From assembly GCA_002361335.1 (NCBI GenBank), contig DESS01000216.1, forward strand, positions 1-64,000: 64,000 bases of DNA, in the 5' to 3' direction. The notes under the pieces are model-generated. The model had not been told where the DNA came from and did not search any database. It worked only from the letters and a program-made list of their open reading frames with translations. Numbering within the stretch: the stretch's first letter is position 1; every line of letters starts with the position of its first letter. The DNA comes from Richelia sp. UBA3308. GTDB taxonomy: Bacteria > Cyanobacteriota > Cyanobacteriia > Cyanobacteriales > Nostocaceae. Of the stretch, positions 54,081 to 62,893 are shown piece by piece. A program made the position numbers and the translations under genes.

Positions 54081-55457
54081 ATGACTAACAAGTCACCTTT
54101 TGATCCTCAATCATCTTCAGATGATGATTTGGGATTTGACGATTTAATCGGCATACTAGTTGCCTTTTTAACTATCGGTACAATTCTTTTTTGGTCTTTT
54201 TCCCGAAAAGAATCTAATTGGAACTTCAGCAATTTGTTTGTAAAAGCTACTAAAACAGCTAAGGTGCAGTCAAATGAAGATAATAATTTGAATAATTTGA
54301 CAAAGTTGTTGGCACCTCCTCCACAACCCAACAGCACCATTAAGCCTCCTCAACCTGTTGCTGAGGCTGATAAGCCAACCCGAGAGTATCCAACTTTATT
54401 AGATCAACAAGCAGTTGATGCAATAATACCGGCATTGTTAGTACCTCTACCACCCGATTTAGACAAGGTAACTGATGCCGAATCTTCTGAGGATACGTCT
54501 GATGAAACAACGAGTAATGCTGATGAGGCGAAACCTGAACCAACTGAGACACCAGCAGGGGTAAATGGACTAGCTAGCCCTACACCTACGCCAACAGCAA
54601 CAGCGACTCCAACACCAACACCCAGCCCAGAAGCCGAAGCAACTCCCACAGCAACACCAAGCCCAGAAGCCGAAGCGACTGCCACACCAACAGCGACTCC
54701 AACACCAACACCCAGCCCAGAAGCCGAAGCGACTGCCACACCAACAGCGACTCTAACACCAACACCAAGCCCAGAAGCCGAAGCTATTCCAACACAAACT
54801 CCTACCCCAACACAAACAGTTAACTTTGAAGGCAAGATGATGCAATTGCCTACAATTCCCACACCAATTGCCTTTCCTGATGTAAAAGCTGATTATTGGG
54901 CAAAACCTTTTATAAACCAACTTTCATCCCGGAGAATAATCGAGGGCTTTGAAGAAAACAATAATTATAAACCAGAAGAGCCTGTAAACCGCGCTCAATT
55001 TGCTGCTATTCTTGGAAAAGCATTTCAAACTGACATTAGTAATACCCAAAAAGAATTTAAAGATATACCGGAAAAATATTGGGCAGAACAAGCTATTCAA
55101 AAAGCTGTCACCACGAAATTTATGAGTGGTTATCCCGATAATTCTTTTAACCCCGAACAGCAAATTCCACGAGTACAAGTAATAGTATCCCTTGTTAGCG
55201 GACTAAACTTAAAAACTCCCGCTTCCCCAGATAAAGTTTTAAGCGTCTACAAAGATGCCGATCAAATTCCTGAATGGGCAAGAGAAAAAGTAGCGGCAGC
55301 TACAGCTAATAATCTTGTAGTGAATCATCCAAACCGTGAATTGCTTAACCCGAATAAACAAGCTACACGGGCAGAAGTCGCAACAATGGTTCACCAAGCT
55401 TTGGTGAAAATGAATAAACTAGAGCCGATCAAATCAGAATACGTGGTAGGTGAGTAG
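54081..55457 (+). CDS. SLH-domain membrane protein with Pro/Thr-rich linker
   Basis: 458 residues from ATG 54081 (another ATG at 54015 is in frame). One membrane helix near residues 22-42, then a soluble linker with tandem PTPTPSPEAEAT units (residues ~170-245, repeated also as DNA, 54590-54800). Three SLH domains follow: FPDVKADYWAKPFI, FKDIPEKYWAEQAI and YKDADQIPEWAREKV. SLH domains bind cell-wall polymers. The protein probably links the membrane to peptidoglycan. A terminator follows. Confidence 0.88.
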   Translation: MTNKSPFDPQSSSDDDLGFDDLIGILVAFLTIGTILFWSFSRKESNWNFSNLFVKATKTAKVQSNEDNNLNNLTKLLAPPPQPNSTIKPPQPVAEADKPTREYPTLLDQQAVDAIIPALLVPLPPDLDKVTDAESSEDTSDETTSNADEAKPEPTETPAGVNGLASPTPTPTATATPTPTPSPEAEATPTATPSPEAEATATPTATPTPTPSPEAEATATPTATLTPTPSPEAEAIPTQTPTPTQTVNFEGKMMQLPTIPTPIAFPDVKADYWAKPFINQLSSRRIIEGFEENNNYKPEEPVNRAQFAAILGKAFQTDISNTQKEFKDIPEKYWAEQAIQKAVTTKFMSGYPDNSFNPEQQIPRVQVIVSLVSGLNLKTPASPDKVLSVYKDADQIPEWAREKVAAATANNLVVNHPNRELLNPNKQATRAEVATMVHQALVKMNKLEPIKSEYVVGE

Positions 55458-55473
55458 TAGGAATATTTAAATT

Positions 55474-55515
55474 AAAAGTGGACAAGTATTTTTCATGATA
55501 CTTGTCCGCTTTTTA
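55474..55515 (+). terminator. Rho-independent terminator of the SLH gene
   Basis: GGACAAGTAT and ATACTTGTCC make a 10-bp stem, extended by AAAAG/CTTTTT, 20 bp after the stop codon. Confidence 0.9.
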
Positions 55516-55639
55516 GCATAACTACTAGTGACGTGCAAGCAAAATGCCTGAAAATGCTCGTCGAGTATCAGCGCGAGATACTGATTATCATCTCACCGCC
55601 GACACCTTGTGTAGGCGCTCCGGCTTCCCATCGAGAGTG

Positions 55640-56083
55640 CTAAATCGCGTCTTTGCCTACTACTTGTGATTTGAGAGTTGTTATTTCACTAGTCAACTCA
55701 CTACGAGTGGAGGCTTTGAGTAAGTAGCGGTAAATAAACCAGGCAGAATAACCAATACCAATCAATTCAAAGGTAGGTGCGACTAAGGGAATATCATTCA
55801 ATGCATCCAAGATAGCTAGCACTACTCTAACAGCGATTAACGCAGCTAAAGCTATACCAACGTAAATCAAAGGCTGCTTATATTTGTTAAAGAAGTTTCC
55901 CGCGTAATCCGGCAATGTGGCTAAAAAACCAGAAAGTTGCTCTCCGTATTTTAGCCATTGCTCTTGAGACTGGGTGGAAGGCTGTATTTTGGTTATAGTT
56001 CCAGTAGGATTTTTCATTTCTGGGACTTTTGCCTCTGAAGTTTTAGTTTCCACGATTTCCGGTTCTTGCATTGGGGCTTCCAT
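55640..56083 (-). CDS. CAAD-domain (CURT1-like) thylakoid membrane protein
   Basis: 147 residues. An acidic N-terminus, an amphipathic helix and two membrane helices (about 72-93 and 100-120: PLIYVGIALAALIAVRVV, LIGIGYSAWFIYRYL) followed by a charged C-terminal helix. This is the CAAD domain, the same family as plant CURT1, which bends thylakoid membranes. Here it stands alone rather than fused to an aminoacyl-tRNA synthetase. Strong family match; no operon partner. Confidence 0.9.
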   Translation of the reverse strand: MEAPMQEPEIVETKTSEAKVPEMKNPTGTITKIQPSTQSQEQWLKYGEQLSGFLATLPDYAGNFFNKYKQPLIYVGIALAALIAVRVVLAILDALNDIPLVAPTFELIGIGYSAWFIYRYLLKASTRSELTSEITTLKSQVVGKDAI

Positions 56084-56692
56084 GATGGTATTACTTGTTT
56101 CTATACTTCTGGGGATAGTTACAACTTTTATGTTGTTTGAGTGGGAGGTATAACCACTTTTTTCGATAAACCTGGAAAAGCGGTATAAAACGATTTTAAT
56201 TTCCCACTTCCATAATTGTCCCCTAACCGTTACTTGATCAACCCTAAAGTTTAAACTAAGTTGAAGCGGTTATGAGTCACATGCCACCAGGTAGAACTAT
56301 TTGCAACACTTTGGAGTTCTCAGTTGGAGGAACTAGAACCCCAAAAACCGTAATTACATCCTGCGCGACAAGTTGCTAACAATCATAGCCATTTAAGTAC
56401 AGATTATGCAAAAATCTCTTAACTTTTTAGTTCCTATCGGATTCTAGTATAAAGGTATTCCGGAGTTAAAAGTTAAAATCCCTTGCTATGCCTCACCAAT
56501 TAAAGCAGCAATTCCCAAATATCAAAAACTCCGAATTTTAGCATCATTACGCTATAAATCGGAGAATTATGAATTATTTTGTTGTTTTTAGTCGTTTAAT
56601 AGCTAACATTACCAGCAAGATTCATTTTATTCGCTATTATTCCCCACAATCTTGTTATTTTACGACTTTAAGAAATCCCTGAATAACTTAAT
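56084..56692. other. Intergenic region, no gene supported
   Basis: About 600 bp between the CAAD gene start and the 3' end of a pentapeptide gene. A GTTCTCAGTTGGAGGAACTAGAAC stretch (56315-56338) has self-complementary parts but was not assignable to a known RNA. Confidence 0.4.
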
Positions 56693-57151
56693 CTAGTCCC
56701 AATCTTCCATTTTTAAATCTTCTGCTCCACCAATACCGATTCCTGTATGGAATATTTCAGCATTGCTGATATTTATATCGTTCATCGATGCCTCATAGAC
56801 ATTGGAGTCATAAATTTTAGCGTTAGCTAAATCGGCATCATTCATATTCGCTTGCTTGAAATTAACATTTGTTAAAAACGCTGAACTTAGTTTAGCGTTT
56901 TGTAAGTTTGCACGAGTTAAGTCAGCACCCTCAAGATTGGCGTGTTCGAGGTTTGCTCCCTGAAGATTTGCTCCTCTTAAATCGGCACCGATTAAATGGG
57001 AGCCACGAAGATTTGCTCCTGATAAGTCACATCCCACGCATTCCCCAGTTTTAAGCAGCTTTTGTACGTGCTGCGGATTTTCAGCTTTAACAGAGTTCGC
57101 TAAAAACAGGGGAGCGACTATAGTTACAGCAGCCAAAAGTTTCTTTATCAT
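56693..57151 (-). CDS. Secreted pentapeptide-repeat protein
   Basis: 152 residues from ATG 57151, which has AAGGGGA before it and begins a clear signal peptide (MIKKLLAAVTIVAPLFLANS, then VKA cleavage site). The mature part starts with a C-V-G-C pair (LKTGECVGCDLSGANLRG) and about 14 pentapeptides. The ECxGCDL entrance is typical of a cyanobacterial exported subfamily. Probably periplasmic. Function unknown. Confidence 0.88.
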   Translation of the reverse strand: MIKKLLAAVTIVAPLFLANSVKAENPQHVQKLLKTGECVGCDLSGANLRGSHLIGADLRGANLQGANLEHANLEGADLTRANLQNAKLSSAFLTNVNFKQANMNDADLANAKIYDSNVYEASMNDINISNAEIFHTGIGIGGAEDLKMEDWD

Positions 57152-57190
57152 AAAATTTTCCCCTTTTGCAATCAAATTTTTTCCGTTCAT

Positions 57191-57531
57191 TTCCTCACGC
57201 TTCTATTATCTCACTAAATCGCTGGAGTATAATGATTGACGATAAAGCTTCACAATCTGAATAATTTTCATTTTAGTTAGAAACTAAGTAAATGATTTAT
57301 TCAGCTTAATATTATCAAGGTTTTCAGCTATTGTTCCACGATCGCAATTCTTAATATCGTTATATAAAGTTTTATTAAAAGCATCAGCGTAGTGAGTATA
57401 ATTTAATTTGTTTTATAGGTAAAAATGCTTTACTATATTCGGTCAAGAAAAACATATGCGAGGAATATCATTAACATATTATTCTCCGAATTTCCCATCA
57501 AAATAAAATTAAGTCAGGATAATTAGATAAA
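57191..57531. other. Intergenic region, nothing recognised
   Basis: AT-rich, no gene, no convincing hairpin or repeat. Confidence 0.4.
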
Positions 57532-58386
57532 TTAAGCCCTCAAAAATTCTCGCATATATTGATTTACTAACTGTGGCTGTTCTTGCTGTACCCAATGGCT
57601 ACAGTTGGGAATATATTTAATTTGGAAATCTTTAACATAAGCTTCGGTACCGTAGGTTAATTCTTTTCCGAATGCGGTATCCTCTTCTCCCCAAATCATC
57701 AAAGTTGGAACTTCGAGAATGCTCCAATTTTGATTTGAGTTTTTCGGTGTGAAAATATTTCGGTAGTAATTTATCATTGCTGTTAAAGAACCGCGTTTAG
57801 CAGCAGCATCTTTATAAGCATCAATATCTTCTTTACTGAAAGCACTTTTATTAATTGCCATACCTTTAAAAGCATTTTCAATAAGTTGATAGTCTTGGGC
57901 TTGAACGAATAATTCAGGAATTACAGGTAGTTGGAAGAAAAACATATACCAGCTACGCAATAATTGTTGAGCAGTTCGTAAACCTTCAGAAAACCTAGCG
58001 GAATGGGGACAATTCATAATAATTAATCGTTCTACCATTTGCGGATAAGTGTAAGCAAAAGCCCAAGCAATAGCTCCTCCCCAATCGTGCCCTACTAAGA
58101 CGCATTTTTCGTATCCTAAACCTCTAATAATGCCTTCCACGTCTCGAACTAACTCATTCATTACATAAGCAGATTGGGATGTAGGTTTATCGCTATCATT
58201 GTAACCCCGTAAATCTGGTGCAACTACTGTAAAATCGGAAGCAAACTCTGGAATTTGATTTCGCCACGAGTACCAAAACTCCGGAAACCCATGTAGCATT
58301 AACATTAAAGGGCCATTTCCTTGGGTTACATAGTGTAAGTTTACGACGTTAGTAGTAATGCATTCGTGTTGCCAAGAACCTTTCAT
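57532..58386 (-). CDS. Alpha/beta hydrolase (epoxide hydrolase/dehalogenase-like)
   Basis: 284 residues. The oxyanion loop MLHGFPEFWYSWRNQIP and DLRGYNDSDKP are followed by the nucleophile elbow LVGHDWGGAIAW, where Asp (not Ser) stands as nucleophile. WGEEDTAFG and the His in CSHWVQQEQP complete the triad. An Asp nucleophile with HGFPE points to soluble epoxide hydrolase or haloacetate dehalogenase subfamilies. The substrate cannot be named. Confidence 0.9.
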   Translation of the reverse strand: MKGSWQHECITTNVVNLHYVTQGNGPLMLMLHGFPEFWYSWRNQIPEFASDFTVVAPDLRGYNDSDKPTSQSAYVMNELVRDVEGIIRGLGYEKCVLVGHDWGGAIAWAFAYTYPQMVERLIIMNCPHSARFSEGLRTAQQLLRSWYMFFFQLPVIPELFVQAQDYQLIENAFKGMAINKSAFSKEDIDAYKDAAAKRGSLTAMINYYRNIFTPKNSNQNWSILEVPTLMIWGEEDTAFGKELTYGTEAYVKDFQIKYIPNCSHWVQQEQPQLVNQYMREFLRA

Positions 58387-58633
58387 AACATTTGGTTGAA
58401 ACTACTTACTTATCTTACTGGGATAGGGGAGACAAGGGAACAAGGGGAATTAAGAATTAAGAATTGGGGCATGGGGCATTGGGCATTGGGCATGGGGAGG
58501 GAGGGAATAGCTTTTACTTTAATCACAAATAAGGGTATTCTAAATTCTAAATTCGGGCATTCTAACTACTCACCCCATGCCCTATGGTCAAAAAAATGAG
58601 ATAGCATAACCGATAGGTGTTTGGAGATTTTCC
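58387..58633. repeat. Spacer with GGGCATGGGGCATT repeats
   Basis: GGGGCATGG/GGGCATTGG units occur at 58465-58500. They are another short tandem repeat type of this genome. No gene. Confidence 0.6.
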
Positions 58634-59302
58634 ATGCTCGGATTTAGTTGGTTTGATAAAGTTCGCGGTTTCGGTTGTGTGAATTGTGATACAACAATGT
58701 TTTCTCAGCAGCGCTTCAATTTTTTTGAATTAATTAAATTAATTAAATTAATTAAATTAACAGCACGAGTTAGTGCACCAGTTTTTGCGATCGCCGGTGT
58801 TTTAGGTACCACTTTACCTAGTAATGCACTAAGCACTTCTTTTAGAAGAAATGATTATCGTGTATGTGCTGCGCGTCTTTTAAGTGTAGGTGTCCCAGCA
58901 GAAGCTGCAAGTGTTGCTTGTGCTGCTGCCCTACGGCCTAGAGAAGTTTCTTCATGTGTAGGTAAAATTCAACGGAAAACCCAAATTCCTGCTACAGATT
59001 CTCTTTCTTTTTGCGGGGAAGCACGTCGTCCAAACGATTTAGCTACTTGTGTTGTTGGTATCGGTACCAGAAGTCAGGAAATAGCGAATCCTGCGATTTT
59101 AAGTTACTGTAGTCGCACCTTACTTCCAGTTAAGTTTGCTCAATGTGTAGTAGGTTTACGTGCTGAAATCGATTTTTCACCCACACAAGCGATGGAAAAT
59201 TGCATCGACGCTAGTGATCGAATCAGCAATATTGTACCTTTATCAACAGTTCCTCCGTCTAGGGAATTCAGCCCCACTTTTGAAACAACTCCCGTTCCCT
59301 AG
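58634..59302 (+). CDS. Exported Cys-repeat protein of unknown function
   Basis: 222 residues (ATG at 58697 is an alternative start and would leave a signal peptide-like segment; the DNA there has three TTAATTAAA units coding LIKLIKLIKL). A hydrophobic stretch (APVFAIAGVLGTTLPSNA) ends in a possible cleavage site. The rest has a repeated pattern of paired cysteines: VACAAALRPREVSSCVGKI, LSFCGEARRPNDLATCVVGI and LSYCSRTLLPVKFAQCVVGL, about 35 residues apart. I do not recognise the family. Pro/Thr-rich tail. Confidence 0.7.
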   Translation: MLGFSWFDKVRGFGCVNCDTTMFSQQRFNFFELIKLIKLIKLTARVSAPVFAIAGVLGTTLPSNALSTSFRRNDYRVCAARLLSVGVPAEAASVACAAALRPREVSSCVGKIQRKTQIPATDSLSFCGEARRPNDLATCVVGIGTRSQEIANPAILSYCSRTLLPVKFAQCVVGLRAEIDFSPTQAMENCIDASDRISNIVPLSTVPPSREFSPTFETTPVP

Positions 59303-59317
59303 GGTGATGGGGGAGCC

Positions 59318-59350
59318 GGGGAAGGGGACAAGGGGACAAGGGGACAAGGA
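59318..59350. repeat. GGGGACAA tandem repeat
   Basis: Three to four units of the octamer that also occupies the coding sequence at 20712-20775. It follows the stop codon of the Cys-repeat protein. Confidence 0.85.
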
Positions 59351-59500
59351 GAGTTGCCCCATTAACAGCAAAAAACAGGTCGGGTTTGCATCTTGAGTAA
59401 ACCCAACCTAAATTTTCTATTGAATTGTATTTTTAAACATCTTTTTGCTAGTATTGGGGAATTGCGATAATTGGCAGTCATTATTATGACTGCTGATTTA

Positions 59501-60400
59501 CTATTGTTCTTTTTTACCGAATACCATCTGTAGAACCATTGGTCTTCCACCTACTTGATGATATTTATCTGCCCAAGCACGGATAATTTGATCTAATTCT
59601 TCAAGAGCTTCATCTATCCGTTCGGGAGGAATATCCATTTCTTCCAAAACTCGCATTGTATGCCGCTGTCTTTCTGACCACTCTCTCATCATGCGGAAAA
59701 AACGGGCAGTATCTTCCACCATAATATAAGTGCGCTCTTCGTCGTCTGCTGTCGCATAATAGGGACGAGTAAGAGCGTAGAAAGGCATACCCCAAGGAGA
59801 ATCAACTCGCGTCACCGTACTCGAATAAAGCAGACGACGTTTGATATGCTCCGCCAAAGCCTCACTTAAAGGCATTTGATTTCTGGCTGGCAAATCTTCT
59901 TGGGAACGTTTATGGAGAAATTCAATTAACTCCAAAAATTCAAAGGAGGTAATCAACTGGGCATCGGGCAGATTGGGCGGTAATTTTTGCTCAATCTGTC
60001 TTTTCTCCTCAGATGTCAAACTTGTACCCGGAATACGCGATCGCCCCGGCTGCCAAGGAAATTTTTCCATCCATACGTAAGGAAACTGAATCAAATAGCG
60101 CGGCTCCTGAGAACCTAACATCTTCAGCAGTCTTCCTTCAGTCAGCGCTTGTCTGACTTCTTCTACAATGGCTTTGACTCGCTTCGGCTCTAAATGATGC
60201 AAATGACCAGTCATTCGCAGGTTTTGGCCCTGCTCCAGATAAGTCATGTAGATAGCACACTTAGCCGCCGTTGCAGCGGCATCTAAAAAAGCCCCGTGTC
60301 TGTGCCCGCTAGTTCGCATGGCACTAAAAGCCAAATAAAGCATGATCTGATCCATCGCACTGGGGCCAAGACGTTTAATCAGATCGGTATCGTTACGCAT
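59501..60400 (-). CDS. hetR: HetR, master regulator of heterocyst differentiation
   Basis: 299 residues, same length as Anabaena HetR. The N-terminal DNA-binding part (DQIMLYLAFSAMRTSGHRHG, GHLHHLEPKRVK), the flap region with Ser152 in ITSFEFLELIEFLHKR and Ser179 in QMPLSEALAEHIKRR, and the C-terminal hood domain (EELDQIIRAWADKYHQ) are all present. The dimer or tetramer binds palindromes and activates heterocyst genes; PatS/HetN-derived RGSGR peptides bind the hood. The last residues (VGGRPMVLQMVFGKKEQ) differ from Anabaena. It identifies a filamentous, probably heterocystous cyanobacterium. Confidence 0.96.
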   Translation of the reverse strand: MRNDTDLIKRLGPSAMDQIMLYLAFSAMRTSGHRHGAFLDAAATAAKCAIYMTYLEQGQNLRMTGHLHHLEPKRVKAIVEEVRQALTEGRLLKMLGSQEPRYLIQFPYVWMEKFPWQPGRSRIPGTSLTSEEKRQIEQKLPPNLPDAQLITSFEFLELIEFLHKRSQEDLPARNQMPLSEALAEHIKRRLLYSSTVTRVDSPWGMPFYALTRPYYATADDEERTYIMVEDTARFFRMMREWSERQRHTMRVLEEMDIPPERIDEALEELDQIIRAWADKYHQVGGRPMVLQMVFGKKEQ

Positions 60401-61012
60401 ATTACAAACTGTTGAATAGCAGGTTTACAAAATTAAGAATTACAGGAAAGTAAGTAGTATACACCCTCTTCGCTGACTATGTGTTGACTTTAGTTTATCT
60501 ATTATGCGACAACTAAGGGTATTATTGGTAGTTATATATAACATTTTACCCGTATTTTTACAGTAACAACTTAAAATCGACCTTGTTAATAAGATTGCCA
60601 TCACTTTTTTTGTCAGTATCTTTACCAACTGATATAGGGAAAGCAATTCAAGCTTGCCATATCCAAAACTACCCCGTACAAGAAGGTTTCCATTGACACG
60701 GCGTTTTCAACTTTGGCTCCTCACAACCACGCGTGTCCTTTTTACTTTTACTCAAAAATGTATGTTAACAGTTCTTAACTGAGAATATGGCTTTACTGTA
60801 TACCAGTGAGTTGGAAATTGGGCATAGCAATGCAGGGATTTTAGATTTTAACAACCATTTTGGATTGGGAGTCAGTAGTATTAGGAGTTATGAATATTTT
60901 TCTTACTCCTATGCCGCTTATCAGATTACCGCCTAAAATTTCTCCCCCAGCTCCGCCTGCTCCCCCTGCTCCCCCCCTCTCCTTGTCTCCTTGTCCCCTT
61001 CCTTGTCCCTTC
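60401..61012. other. hetR upstream region with C-rich repeats
   Basis: About 600 bp that should hold the hetR promoters. CTCCCCC/CCTTGTCC repeats lie at 60945-61012, next to the transporter gene's 3' end. I could not place a HetR palindrome or NtcA box with confidence. Confidence 0.4.
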
Positions 61013-62893
61013 TCAACTAGAAGAACGAGGTACTTTCCCTCGCTGTTGCTGCAATTTCTCGATGCTGAAGGCTGCGGCTCCGAAGGTAACTAGTAAAACT
61101 CCGATAACCTGGATGAATGGTAAAGTTTCTTGAATTATTATCCCGGCGAAAATTACGGTTAAAGTTGGAACTATGGCGCTTATGAGTCCTGCTCGTGTAG
61201 CGCCAAGTTTACGAATACCGAAATTATTTAGCAAGTAACCACAAAGGGTTAGCACGCCCAAAATAAAGGCGCTTAAAACCAGTTCTAAAAAGTTAGCTGA
61301 ATTGATATCCAACCTCCAATCTAAAGGTAAAGGTAGCATTAACCCGATAAAGCATAAAAATAGCATTGTCGCGAAGTTAATTAATGTAAAAGAAACCGGA
61401 TGCAGTCTAGCAGCGCAAATACGCGTCAATATGACGTAAAATGCAAAACTGATCCCGGCTATAATTCCTGTAATGCTTCCTAAAGAAACGTTACCAGCAG
61501 CCCCTGAGCTACCCCCCAATACCAAAAATATTCCCAAAACAATCGTAGAATAAGCAAATGCCCGGAATTTACTCGGACTGTCACGGAACAAAAGCCAAGA
61601 TAATAGTCCGCTGACAATTGGATATACAAATAAAAGCGCGATCGCCATTCCCGTGAAAATTTGTCCGATGGCAATGTAAAGCATTACCTGGGATAAAAAT
61701 AAGAAGCATCCACTGCTCACTGATAGCATCAGCACTCTTCTTGCTGTAATATTTGTCGGAGTCGGATTTCCTTTAAATGAATCTATTAAATTTTGTAAAT
61801 CTTGCCAGACTCTTGGATGAAGAATGGGTGCCAAAACTAACATTAGGGGCACGACTACCAACATTCTCAGCATTAAAACCAATAGGCAATTTCCTAAAGT
61901 TGGCGATATTAACTGTTCTACATCAAATATGCCGAATATTTGAGAGTTTGGTCCGAATATTACTTTAATCGCGACATTATAAATAGATGTGGCTACAGTG
62001 GACAGCACAATCAGCAATAATCCTCTGGGAGGTTGCCTAACCACATCCGATTGCCTTGAGAGCATTTGTTGTGGAGTTAGGGGCTGTCTGGGAACTTCTG
62101 GCGTAGTTTGAAGGGATGGTTCTGGTAAGGAGACATTCGCTCCTCGAACGGTAGTCTGTGCTGTGGTTGTATCTGTTGGTGGAGGAATTATCTCCTTGGG
62201 TTCTTCAAATAAACTTGGTGAAAGTTCTTCTTGTTGTGGGCTTTGTAATTCTGCAGACGGAAAACTTTCTACGTTATCAACTTCTCGCTCAAAATCTTCT
62301 AATTGTTCGTTAACCTGGAATTCCCTCTGAGGAGTTTCTAGTGTTGTATCTTCCAATTCTTGACGCAGACGATTTACCAGTTCTAGTAAAATCGCTTCCC
62401 CTTGTTCTTGTTGCAATGACATTCGAGATAATTGCTGGGAAAGGCTACTTTGATAGTTTTCTAAATCTTGTTGCAGTGTATTAAAAGCATTATTAAAGGC
62501 ACTACTGATAGATTCAGCATTTGGAATTTGGGTGTAGTTTTCGGAGTCTAAACCTGTCCTAGTAGTACGAACGGCAACTTTTTCCACTAAAGCTTGTAAC
62601 TGCTCAGATATATGATTTCCTAAAACCTGGGCTAACTGACGAATCAACACCTGTAACTCATCAATTTGTCTTCCTCCAAGTAAGTGTTCCCTTTCTTCTT
62701 GCAGACGTTTGATTTCATCAGCCAAGCGGATTTTTTCACTAGTTAAGCGCTTGACATCATCTTGCAATGATTTAAGCAAATTTCCCTGGATAACTTGTAA
62801 TTCTTCTGTCACAGCCCGTAAGGCAGATTCTGCGTCGCCGTATGGCTCACCTGCTCTACGTGGCAAATGTGGTCCGTTATCAAATCGTCCCAT
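61013..62893 (-). CDS. EamA/DMT-family transporter with long N-terminal coiled coil
   Basis: 626 residues. Residues ~20-190 are coiled coil (AVTEELQVIQGNLLKSLQDD, KIRLADEIKRLQEERE, QQDLENYQSSLSQQLSRM). An acidic and Pro/Thr-rich linker runs to ~290. The rest is a ten-helix EamA transporter (GLLLIVLSTVATSIYNVAI onward, VILGIFLVLGGSSGAAGNV, ILGVLTLCGYLLNNFGIRK). EamA proteins are usually ~300 residues, so the front half is an added cytosolic module. It is upstream of hetR on the same strand. Substrate unknown. Confidence 0.87.
   Translation of the reverse strand: MGRFDNGPHLPRRAGEPYGDAESALRAVTEELQVIQGNLLKSLQDDVKRLTSEKIRLADEIKRLQEEREHLLGGRQIDELQVLIRQLAQVLGNHISEQLQALVEKVAVRTTRTGLDSENYTQIPNAESISSAFNNAFNTLQQDLENYQSSLSQQLSRMSLQQEQGEAILLELVNRLRQELEDTTLETPQREFQVNEQLEDFEREVDNVESFPSAELQSPQQEELSPSLFEEPKEIIPPPTDTTTAQTTVRGANVSLPEPSLQTTPEVPRQPLTPQQMLSRQSDVVRQPPRGLLLIVLSTVATSIYNVAIKVIFGPNSQIFGIFDVEQLISPTLGNCLLVLMLRMLVVVPLMLVLAPILHPRVWQDLQNLIDSFKGNPTPTNITARRVLMLSVSSGCFLFLSQVMLYIAIGQIFTGMAIALLFVYPIVSGLLSWLLFRDSPSKFRAFAYSTIVLGIFLVLGGSSGAAGNVSLGSITGIIAGISFAFYVILTRICAARLHPVSFTLINFATMLFLCFIGLMLPLPLDWRLDINSANFLELVLSAFILGVLTLCGYLLNNFGIRKLGATRAGLISAIVPTLTVIFAGIIIQETLPFIQVIGVLLVTFGAAAFSIEKLQQQRGKVPRSSS

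Noticed and set aside
54404..54862. 152-residue open frame on the minus strand rich in Val/Gly/Ala
   Set aside because: It is the mirror of the Pro/Thr repeat DNA in the SLH gene; repeated triplet bias keeps the frame open. The plus-strand frame has real SLH domains.
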